From Eudoraea sp. (GTDB lineage: Bacteria; Bacteroidota; Bacteroidia; Flavobacteriales; Flavobacteriaceae), in NCBI GenBank assembly GCA_013042925.1, contig JABDPH010000378.1:1-5953 (forward strand): a stretch of DNA of 5,953 nt, read 5' to 3'. The position numbers and the translations under genes were made by a program. Below are positions 1-5,953 of this stretch, one piece after another. The first letter of the stretch is position 1, and each line of letters opens with the position of its first letter. Under the pieces are notes generated by a model, which searched no databases, was not told where the DNA came from, and worked only from the letters and a program-made list of their open reading frames with translations.

Positions 1-1781
1 GCCTTGAATACCGCGGTTATGACAGCGCAGGAATTGCCTTATACGATGGAAATAGGATTAATCTGGCCAAGACCAAGGGCAAGGTTAAAGATCTAAAAGA
101 TCGATCAGAAAACAATATATCCTTGAATGGGAATGTTGGCATTGGACACACAAGATGGGCAACTCATGGAGTTCCAAATGATGTAAACTCACATCCTCAT
201 TATTCAAATTCGGGAAATCTGATAATTATTCATAATGGGATTATTGAAAATTATGAATCTATTAAACAAGAACTCACTACAAGAGGATATAACTTCGAAT
301 CTGACACCGATACCGAGGTTTTGGTGAATCTTATTGAAGAAGTAAAGAAAAAGGAAAACGTACTATTAGGTAAGGCCGTGCAGATTGCTTTAAATCAGGT
401 TGTTGGGGCTTATGCTATCGCTGTATTTGATGTTCAAAAGCCAGATGAAATTGTGGTTGCCAAACTAGGAAGTCCATTGGCAATAGGTATTGGTGAGGAT
501 GAGTTTTTCATAGCTTCAGACGCGTCACCTTTTATAGAATTTACAAATAATGCAGTTTATCTCGAAGATCAGGAAATGGCCATTGTACGTCTTGGAAAAG
601 AAATAAAACTGCGTAAAATAAAAAATGATGCAATAGCCTATCCTTTAGTTCAGGAGCTTCAATTAAACCTTGAGGAAATTGAAAAGGGGATGTACGATCA
701 TTTTATGCTAAAGGAAATTTATGAGCAACCAAGTGCGATTAAGGATACATATAGAGGAAGATTACTGGTAGATCAGGGCATAATAAAAATGTCAGGAATT
801 GATCAGAATTTGGAAAAGTTTCTCAATGCAGACAGGATCATTATTGTTGCATGCGGAACTTCGTGGCACGCCGGTTTAGTAGCGGAGTATATTTTTGAAG
901 ATTTGGCCAGAATACCTGTAGAGGTAGAATACGCGTCAGAATTTAGATATAGAAATCCGGTAATTACTGAAAATGATGTGGTCATTGCCATTTCGCAATC
1001 CGGTGAAACCGCCGATACATTGGCGGCAATTAAACTGGCTAAAGAGAATGGAGCATACGTGTTTGGGGTATGTAATGTAGTAGGCTCTTCCATTGCAAGA
1101 GAGACTCATGCCGGGGCGTATACACATGCCGGACCTGAAATAGGTGTTGCTTCAACAAAAGCATTTACAACTCAGATAACCGTATTGACACTAATTGCGC
1201 TAAAGCTGGCAAAAGAAAAAGGTAAATTTTCTGAATCCAAGTTTCATGAATTCCTTTCTGAGCTGGAGAATATACCGGTTAAAGTGGAAAAAGCGCTTCA
1301 ATCTAATCCTCTGATTGAAATAATTGCAAATGAATATAAAGATTCGGATAACTGTTTATATCTGGGCAGAGGTTATAACTTTCCCGTAGCCTTGGAAGGG
1401 GCACTTAAACTTAAAGAAATAAGTTATATTCATGCGGAAGGATACCCCGCGGCAGAGATGAAACATGGCCCTATTGCGCTTATTGATGAACAAATGCCGG
1501 TTATCGTAATTGCTACCAATAAAGGTCATTATGAAAAAGTAGTTAGTAATATTCAGGAGATAAAATCCCGATCGGGAAGAATTATAGCTATTGTTACTGA
1601 GGGAGATGATCAGGTAAAAGAACTCGCAGACCACGTAGTTGAGGTTCCTGAAACTATAGAAAGTCTAACCCCGCTTTTAACAACCATACCACTGCAATTG
1701 TTATCTTATCATATTGCTATAATGAGAGGATGTAATGTAGATCAACCACGTAATTTAGCTAAATCAGTTACTGTGGAATAG
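1..1781 (+). CDS. glmS: Glutamine--fructose-6-phosphate aminotransferase (isomerizing), 5'-truncated by window edge
   Basis: This cytoplasmic enzyme makes glucosamine-6-phosphate from fructose-6-phosphate and glutamine, the first committed step toward UDP-GlcNAc for peptidoglycan and LPS. The frame is already open at base 3, reading LEYRGYDSAGIA, the usual GlmS sequence about 24 residues from the start. The real ATG and catalytic Cys therefore lie outside the window, and the TTG at 123 is not the start. Glutaminase-domain motifs follow: HTRWATHG (147-170), HNGIIENY (from 231) and TDTEV (Asp at 309). The two SIS domains carry ACGTSWHAG (from 849), SQSGETADT (from 993) and GVASTKAFTTQ (about 1143). 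The isomerase residues equivalent to E. coli Lys485, Glu488, His504 and Lys603 are present at 1413, 1416, 1464 and 1761, so the enzyme looks functional. The C-terminus DQPRNLAKSVTVE is canonical. The 592 visible residues plus about 23 missing match the usual 610-615. It ends in tandem TAG TAG stops. Confidence 0.98.
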   Translation, partial: LEYRGYDSAGIALYDGNRINLAKTKGKVKDLKDRSENNISLNGNVGIGHTRWATHGVPNDVNSHPHYSNSGNLIIIHNGIIENYESIKQELTTRGYNFESDTDTEVLVNLIEEVKKKENVLLGKAVQIALNQVVGAYAIAVFDVQKPDEIVVAKLGSPLAIGIGEDEFFIASDASPFIEFTNNAVYLEDQEMAIVRLGKEIKLRKIKNDAIAYPLVQELQLNLEEIEKGMYDHFMLKEIYEQPSAIKDTYRGRLLVDQGIIKMSGIDQNLEKFLNADRIIIVACGTSWHAGLVAEYIFEDLARIPVEVEYASEFRYRNPVITENDVVIAISQSGETADTLAAIKLAKENGAYVFGVCNVVGSSIARETHAGAYTHAGPEIGVASTKAFTTQITVLTLIALKLAKEKGKFSESKFHEFLSELENIPVKVEKALQSNPLIEIIANEYKDSDNCLYLGRGYNFPVALEGALKLKEISYIHAEGYPAAEMKHGPIALIDEQMPVIVIATNKGHYEKVVSNIQEIKSRSGRIIAIVTEGDDQVKELADHVVEVPETIESLTPLLTTIPLQLLSYHIAIMRGCNVDQPRNLAKSVTVE

Positions 1782-1812
1782 TAGAATAGCTGGTTTAAGA
1801 TTAGATATAATT

Positions 1813-1846
1813 AAAGGCGACCAATTTTATGGTTGCCTTTTTGTTT
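1813..1846 (+). terminator. Intrinsic terminator of glmS
   Basis: An inverted repeat pairs AAAGGCGACC (1813-1822) with GGTTGCCTTT (1831-1840) around the 8-base loop AATTTTAT. All ten positions pair, one of them as G-U. The 3' arm runs into a T-rich tail (TTTTTGTTT, 1838-1846). It lies about 30 bases after the glmS stop, where a Rho-independent terminator is expected, and it separates glmS from the receptor operon. The upstream arm starts with only AAA, so strong termination in the reverse direction is not obvious. Confidence 0.85.
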
Positions 1847-1923
1847 GAAATTATGAATTTACCAGTTAATTGAGACTTAAATTGCGAAATTACTACTATT
1901 TACACATAGTTTTTTTATTTTAT

Positions 1924-1961
1924 ACATTTTCAGTTTAAAAAAATCTGTATCTTGGCCTTAT
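1924..1961 (+). promoter_or_regulatory. Candidate Bacteroidota-type promoter for the receptor operon
   Basis: TATCTTGG at 1948-1955 matches the Bacteroidota -7 consensus TAnnTTTG at all but one position. It lies about 30 bases before the ATG at 1984 and after the glmS terminator, which suggests a transcription start near 1960 and a leader of roughly 20-25 bases. The -33 element is weak: there is only a T-rich stretch around 1926-1931, with no clear TTTG. The A7 run at 1937-1943 fills the spacer. The leader just before the ATG (ACTCAAAATTAAC) is A-rich and has no Shine-Dalgarno sequence, as is common in this phylum. I found no convincing operator, riboswitch or small RNA in the rest of the 1782-1983 gap. 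Confidence 0.5.
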
Positions 1962-1983
1962 ACTAATTTAACTCAAAATTAAC

Positions 1984-4770
1984 ATGAGAAGAATCTTTCT
2001 ATTTTCCCTGCTAATGTGGGGTATGGGAGCTTATTCACAGACAATCGTGAATGGTAATGTAGTGGATGAAAATGGCCAACCCGTCCCAGGAGCGAATGTC
2101 GTTATAGTTGGAAAAGCCATAGGAACGACCTCCGATTTTGACGGTAATTTTGTTCTTGAAACTTCTGAAATCCCCCCCTTTCAATTAAAGATAACCAGTA
2201 TTGGTTATTCCGAGTCAACCGCTGATGTTACAGCGAACAATCAAACAATTTCGGTAATTCTCAGTGAGACACAAACCTTTTTAGACGAAGTAGTGATTTC
2301 CGCTTCCAGAACACCAGAAAGAATATTTGAGTCCCCGGTAACCGTTGAGCGCTTAGGCTTAGAAGCAATAAAAAATACGACTTCGGCAGATTTTTATGGC
2401 GGTTTAGAGAATCTTAAAGGGGTTGATATTAATACAAACAGTTTAACCTTTAAATCGATTAATACCCGGGGCTTTGCCACTTTTGCAAATACTCGTTTTA
2501 TGCAGCTGGTAGATGGGATGGATAATTCTACTCCCGCTCTAAACTTTCCCATAGGCAACCTGGTTGGTTTAGTTGAACCAGATGTACAAAGTGTTGAATT
2601 GTTGCCGGGTGCATCTTCGGCTTTATATGGTGCGAATGCCTTTAATGGAATACTTTTTATGCGCAGTAAAAGTCCCTTTGATTATCAGGGAATTAGTGTT
2701 TCTGTAAAGCAGGGTATTACATCTCAGGAAGCGGCTGGCGATAATAGCTATACAGATTTTGGCATAAGGGCAGCATATAAGTTTTCTGACAAATTTGCAG
2801 CAAAAGTTAATTTTGGTTATCTCAAGGGAACAGATTGGGCAGCAACAAGCGAAGTAGATAAGTTTGATCCTACCCGTACCAGGGCAGATCTGGATTATGA
2901 TGGAATAAATGTATATGGTGATGAAGTTTCAGCAAATATCAAAAGTGTGGCGGTTACTCTTGAAGGCTTAGGTATTCTCCCAGGTGGGGCCAATGCCTTG
3001 GTTCCGTCAGTAGATGTGAGTAGAACAGGATATAATGAAAGAGATCTCACCAATTATAATGCCGAGAGTGTTAAAGCAGATTGGGGTTTGTTTTACAGGC
3101 CAATAGACGGAAATAGCCTTGAAATATCCTATGTGGGTAAAGTAGGAACAGGTGCAACCATATACCAGGGAACCAACCGGTACAATATAAATGGGTTTTT
3201 TCAGGAACAGCATAAATTAGAAATCAGAAATGATAATTTTTTCTTAAGGGGTTATTTAGTGGCGGATAAAGCTGGAAATTCCTATGACATGGTTTTCACG
3301 GGAATTAATATCAATAGAAGATGGAAAGATGACAATACATGGTTTGGTGAATATACCGGAACCTACGTTCAGGCAACTTTGGGTGGTGCCACGGATGCCC
3401 AGGCGCATGCTGCAGCACGTGCTCAGGCAGAATCTGGCCGTTTTCTTCCGGGATCACCGGAATTTCAAAATGCATTTGATAGTGTTATTAAGGATCCTGA
3501 TCTAGCTTCAGGGTCTCAATTTAAGGATGCATCCAAATATTATCATTCCGATGCAAATTACAATTTTAGTCATTTAATTGACTTTGCTGATATACAGGTA
3601 GGAGGTTCTTTTAGACAATACAGTTTAAATTCTTCCGGAACAATTTACACTGATTTTGATGGCCCAATTAATTATTCAGAATTTGGCCTTTACACCCAAA
3701 TCCAGAAAAATTTAGAATTAAATCAAAGTATGAACCTTAAACTTACAGGTTCTATTCGATACGATAAATCAGAATTTTTTGACGGATTCTTTTCACCAAG
3801 ATTATCCGCAGGACTTACGATTAATAGTGAACATAATGTAAGGGCCTCAGTGCAAACAGGGTTTAGGAATCCCACAACTCAAGATTTATTTATAGGTTTA
3901 GATGCCGGAAGGGCCATATTAATTGGTTCTGCCCCGGATAACCTGGATAGATATGTCAGAAACTTCGATGTTAGCGGTGGTGGTCAGGATTTGGGTCAGC
4001 CGTCTACAATAACCCAGACAGGAGCAGTTGCATATAACAATTCTTATTCCGCGAGTTCCGTGATTGCATTTGGCGAATCTGGAGATCCTACGGATCTGGT
4101 AATAGCCAACCCAGAACTTGTAAAGCCGGAACAAGTAACTTCTTTTGAGGTAGGATATAGGGGAAAACTAAAAAATCTAGTCATAGATTTCAGCACCTAT
4201 TACAACAGATATAAGGATTTCATTTCCCAGGAGACAGTTATCGCTCCCTTTTATGGTACCGTAGGTGATGGATCACTTTCAGTAGCGGCGATAGCTAACG
4301 GGGACAGACAAACATGGGGGGCATATACAAATTCTGATGTGGATATAAGTTCTTATGGAGCATCCCTTGGATTAACCCTAAGAATATTAGGAAATTATGA
4401 TTTGGGCGGCAGCTATACTTTTACCAGGCAGGATTTTGATCAGGAAGCGAACCCTGATTTTATGTCTAATTTCAACACCCCGGAACATAAGTTTAAAGCA
4501 TCTTTTGGCAATACGGAACTTTTTGAAAATTTCGGATTTAATGTAGCCTACAGATTCAGTGATGATTATTTCTGGGAAGCTACTTTTGGAAACGGGGTTG
4601 TGCCGGAATTCCATGTACTTGATGCCCAATTTAATTATAGGGTTCCCAGCATAAAATCAACATTTAAGATCGGTGGCAATAATATTCTTGGAAAAGAGTA
4701 TTTCACCGCATTCGGAACTGGGTTCATAGGATCTATATACTACGTGTCTTGGTCAATTAATACATTATAA
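1984..4770 (+). CDS. TonB-dependent outer-membrane receptor with N-terminal carboxypeptidase-regulatory-like domain
   Basis: A 928-residue outer-membrane transporter expected to import a bound ligand using energy from TonB-ExbBD. A signal peptide spans residues 1-18, with likely cleavage at AYS|QTIVNG. A CarboxypepD_reg-like domain follows (about 20-95), with the typical GxVVDENGQPVPGANV and TSDFDGNF patterns. Residues 102-107, EVVISA, look like a TonB box. The plug (about 115-228) includes INTRGF, the LVDGMD segment, VEPDVQSVELLPGASSALYGANAFNG and a closing MRSKSP. The remainder is a beta-barrel ending in IYYVSWSINTL. An Ala-rich, probably helical segment (about residues 467-490) interrupts the barrel strands and probably forms a loop. 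The protein is shorter than a typical SusC, lacks an obvious SusC signature, and is followed by an SGNH-like lipoprotein, not SusD, so I do not call it SusC. The substrate is unknown: no siderophore- or vitamin-specific feature is visible. The ATG at 1984 is chosen because it directly precedes the signal peptide. Translation continues with a 4-base gap into the next gene. Confidence 0.93.
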   Translation: MRRIFLFSLLMWGMGAYSQTIVNGNVVDENGQPVPGANVVIVGKAIGTTSDFDGNFVLETSEIPPFQLKITSIGYSESTADVTANNQTISVILSETQTFLDEVVISASRTPERIFESPVTVERLGLEAIKNTTSADFYGGLENLKGVDINTNSLTFKSINTRGFATFANTRFMQLVDGMDNSTPALNFPIGNLVGLVEPDVQSVELLPGASSALYGANAFNGILFMRSKSPFDYQGISVSVKQGITSQEAAGDNSYTDFGIRAAYKFSDKFAAKVNFGYLKGTDWAATSEVDKFDPTRTRADLDYDGINVYGDEVSANIKSVAVTLEGLGILPGGANALVPSVDVSRTGYNERDLTNYNAESVKADWGLFYRPIDGNSLEISYVGKVGTGATIYQGTNRYNINGFFQEQHKLEIRNDNFFLRGYLVADKAGNSYDMVFTGININRRWKDDNTWFGEYTGTYVQATLGGATDAQAHAAARAQAESGRFLPGSPEFQNAFDSVIKDPDLASGSQFKDASKYYHSDANYNFSHLIDFADIQVGGSFRQYSLNSSGTIYTDFDGPINYSEFGLYTQIQKNLELNQSMNLKLTGSIRYDKSEFFDGFFSPRLSAGLTINSEHNVRASVQTGFRNPTTQDLFIGLDAGRAILIGSAPDNLDRYVRNFDVSGGGQDLGQPSTITQTGAVAYNNSYSASSVIAFGESGDPTDLVIANPELVKPEQVTSFEVGYRGKLKNLVIDFSTYYNRYKDFISQETVIAPFYGTVGDGSLSVAAIANGDRQTWGAYTNSDVDISSYGASLGLTLRILGNYDLGGSYTFTRQDFDQEANPDFMSNFNTPEHKFKASFGNTELFENFGFNVAYRFSDDYFWEATFGNGVVPEFHVLDAQFNYRVPSIKSTFKIGGNNILGKEYFTAFGTGFIGSIYYVSWSINTL
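2172..2178 (+). repeat. C7 homopolymer tract inside the receptor gene
   Basis: Seven consecutive C bases encode the end of Ile63 and Pro64-Pro65 in the N-terminal regulatory-like domain. The run is conspicuous in an AT-leaning sequence. A one-base slip would frameshift the receptor before its plug domain. At seven units it is a modest slippage candidate only. A G6 run occurs later in the same gene at 4316-4321. Confidence 0.9.
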
Positions 4771-4774
4771 TACA

Positions 4775-5953
4775 ATGAAAATGAAATATATATATATATG
4801 TTTATTGGTATGCCTTATAGGATTTTCGGCTTGCAATAAGAGGGAAGACTTTGAAATGATAGAGCCAGAAGTAGAGTTACCCCCTGCAACTCCGGGATCT
4901 GCTGACTTTTCTAACTTTGTAGCTTTGGGAAGCTCTTTTACTGCTGGATTTTCTGATGGTGCGCTATTTAGTGCTAGTCAAAATTTTTCATTACCCAGCA
5001 TTTTGTCACAACAATTTCAACTTGTTGGCGGTGGTAGTTTTACACAACCATTGACGAATGACAATCTTGGTGGATTAGCCTTAGCAGGCAATAGAATTCC
5101 GGGTTTTGATCCAAGACTAGTTTTTGGAGGAGCCGGCCCTGTTCCATTAGAATCTGTTATAGGTCCAGTAACGGTGACTACAGATATAGCTCTTAACAAT
5201 CCTACGGGCCCTTTTAATAATTTAGGCGTACCCGGAGCAAAAAGTTTTCATCTCCTGGCGCCTGGCTATGGAAATTTGGGGAATTTGGCGCTGGGTCTGG
5301 CTAATCCTTATTTTATAAGAATGACAGGGTCAACCCCTGATGCAAGTGTTTTGGAATTGGCTGTGGCCCAGAGTCCATCATTCTTTTCATTGTGGATAGG
5401 GAGTAATGATGTTCTGGGATATGTAATCTCTGGGGGAGATGGGACAGACCCCATAACACCCGTTTCCGGCCCTCCGGGCGTTGGTTTCGATCAATCTTAT
5501 GGAGCTTTGATAGCTACGCTTACGGCTTCTGGTGCAGGAGGTGTTGTGGCCAATATTCCTGATTTAACTAAAATACCATATTTGACTACAGTTCCCTACA
5601 ATCCAGTGCCTTTGGATGCCGCGACAGCAACTGCTGTAAACGGGGCTTATGCACCTTATAATGGAGGAATTCAAGCCGCTTTAGCCGCTTTAGCGGGCAC
5701 AGGACTATTTACTGAGGAAGAGGCAAATGCCAGACTTATTAGTTTTGAGGCAAGCGCTACTAATGCAGTGGTAATTGAAGATGAGAGTTTAACAGATTTG
5801 GGAGCTATTAATCCGGCATTTGCCGGGCTACCTCAATTTCGACTAGCAACGGCTGAAGATTTGATCGTTTTACCTGCCTCGAATTTTATCGGTACTCTGG
5901 CAGACCCAAACAATCCACTTTCCGTAAACGGTGTGGCCATACCTCTGGAAGAT
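4775..5953 (+). CDS. SGNH/GDSL-hydrolase-like lipoprotein, 3'-truncated by window edge
   Basis: The frame is open from the ATG at 4775, 4 bases after the receptor stop, to the window end (393 codons, no stop). A lipoprotein signal peptide ends in the lipobox FSAC, with lipidated Cys20 at 4832-4834. The mature N-terminus NKREDFEMIEPE is charged and resembles Bacteroidota surface-export signals, so an outer-leaflet location is plausible. Block I of the SGNH fold is FVALGSSFTAGFSDGAL (residues 48-64). Ser54 (codon 4934) fits the nucleophile position, but the usual Asp of GDS is Ser53. LGVPGA (150-155) fits block II with its Gly. WIGSND (207-212) fits block III, with oxyanion Asn211. The block V Asp-His pair is not seen and would lie beyond 5953. 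The family cleaves ester bonds in lipids, acylated sugars or similar substrates; the substrate here is unknown. The sequence between blocks is rich in Gly, Pro and Ala. A second in-frame ATG at 4781 is an alternative start. No Shine-Dalgarno sequence is seen. Confidence 0.85.
   Translation, partial: MKMKYIYICLLVCLIGFSACNKREDFEMIEPEVELPPATPGSADFSNFVALGSSFTAGFSDGALFSASQNFSLPSILSQQFQLVGGGSFTQPLTNDNLGGLALAGNRIPGFDPRLVFGGAGPVPLESVIGPVTVTTDIALNNPTGPFNNLGVPGAKSFHLLAPGYGNLGNLALGLANPYFIRMTGSTPDASVLELAVAQSPSFFSLWIGSNDVLGYVISGGDGTDPITPVSGPPGVGFDQSYGALIATLTASGAGGVVANIPDLTKIPYLTTVPYNPVPLDAATATAVNGAYAPYNGGIQAALAALAGTGLFTEEEANARLISFEASATNAVVIEDESLTDLGAINPAFAGLPQFRLATAEDLIVLPASNFIGTLADPNNPLSVNGVAIPLED
4786..4799 (+). 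repeat. (AT)7 dinucleotide repeat at the 5' end of the lipoprotein gene
   Basis: Seven uninterrupted AT units begin 11 bases after the A of the ATG and encode Tyr-Ile-Tyr-Ile in the signal peptide. Loss of one unit would put translation into a frame that stops at TAA 4837-4839. Gain of one unit would give a stop at TAG 4818-4820. Either change would abolish the lipoprotein, so the tract is placed where a slippage switch would work. Nothing here shows that it does switch. Confidence 0.85.
5675..5692 (+). repeat. Two-copy 9-base in-frame tandem repeat
   Basis: GCCGCTTTA occurs twice in direct succession (5675-5683 and 5684-5692) and encodes Ala-Ala-Leu twice within an alanine-rich stretch of the lipoprotein. 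It keeps the frame and is probably a small local duplication or simply low-complexity coding sequence. Confidence 0.7.

Noticed and set aside
803..1634. Reverse-strand open frames within glmS (803-1093, 936-1127, 1356-1634).
   Set aside because: They lie wholly inside a well-conserved gene on the other strand, overlap each other, and show no recognisable domain or start context.
123..1781. TTG at 123 as the glmS start codon.
   Set aside because: The same frame is open upstream to the window edge and encodes LEYRGYDSAGIA, a conserved part of the GlmS glutaminase domain. The true start is outside the window.
1869..1905. A second promoter in the intergenic region (TTG at 1869 with a TACTATTT-like -7).
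   Set aside because: The -7 match is poorer than TATCTTGG at 1948 and the spacing and final G do not fit.
3007..4629. Open frames in other frames inside the receptor gene (3007-3213 -, 3284-3505 +, 3919-4134 -, 4387-4629 -).
   Set aside because: All are short and fully contained in an intact TonB receptor gene, with no family features. They are best explained as chance frames.
1984..4770. Calling the receptor SusC and the next gene SusD.
   Set aside because: The lipoprotein shows SGNH hydrolase motifs (GSSF, GSND), not SusD-like features, and the receptor lacks an obvious SusC-type signature.
5017..5199. Reverse-strand 60-codon open frame inside the lipoprotein gene.
   Set aside because: It is the antisense of a Gly/Pro-rich coding stretch of the SGNH-like protein and has no independent support.

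Overview
The window looks like an ordinary chromosomal segment of a member of the Bacteroidota, most likely a marine or environmental Flavobacteriia. Three things support this. The sequence is AT-leaning, with AT-rich leaders and no Shine-Dalgarno sequences in front of the two visible starts. There is a TonB-dependent receptor with an N-terminal carboxypeptidase-regulatory-like domain. There is also a downstream lipoprotein whose mature N-terminus is charged, as in Bacteroidota surface lipoproteins. Genus cannot be assigned from this sequence alone.

Layout, all on the + strand. Bases 1-1781 hold glmS (glutamine--fructose-6-phosphate aminotransferase, isomerizing), cut by the left edge and lacking about 23 N-terminal codons. 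It ends in two tandem TAG stops and is followed by a strong intrinsic terminator (about 1813-1846). The rest of the roughly 200-base intergenic region is AT-rich and carries a candidate Bacteroidota-type promoter (-7 element near 1948-1955). Bases 1984-4770 hold an intact 928-residue TonB-dependent outer-membrane receptor. Four bases later, at 4775, an SGNH/GDSL-hydrolase-like lipoprotein gene begins and runs off the right edge after 393 codons.

glmS makes glucosamine-6-phosphate for peptidoglycan and LPS and is transcriptionally separated from what follows. The receptor and lipoprotein are almost certainly one operon. The simplest reading is an outer-membrane uptake module: a TonB-driven channel with a lipid-anchored, probably surface-facing, esterase-like partner. 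Its substrate is unknown. This pair is the most interesting content of the window. I see no mobile elements, CRISPR arrays, RNA genes or phage genes. Two short simple-sequence tracts, (AT)7 at the start of the lipoprotein gene and C7 in the receptor gene, are possible slippage sites.
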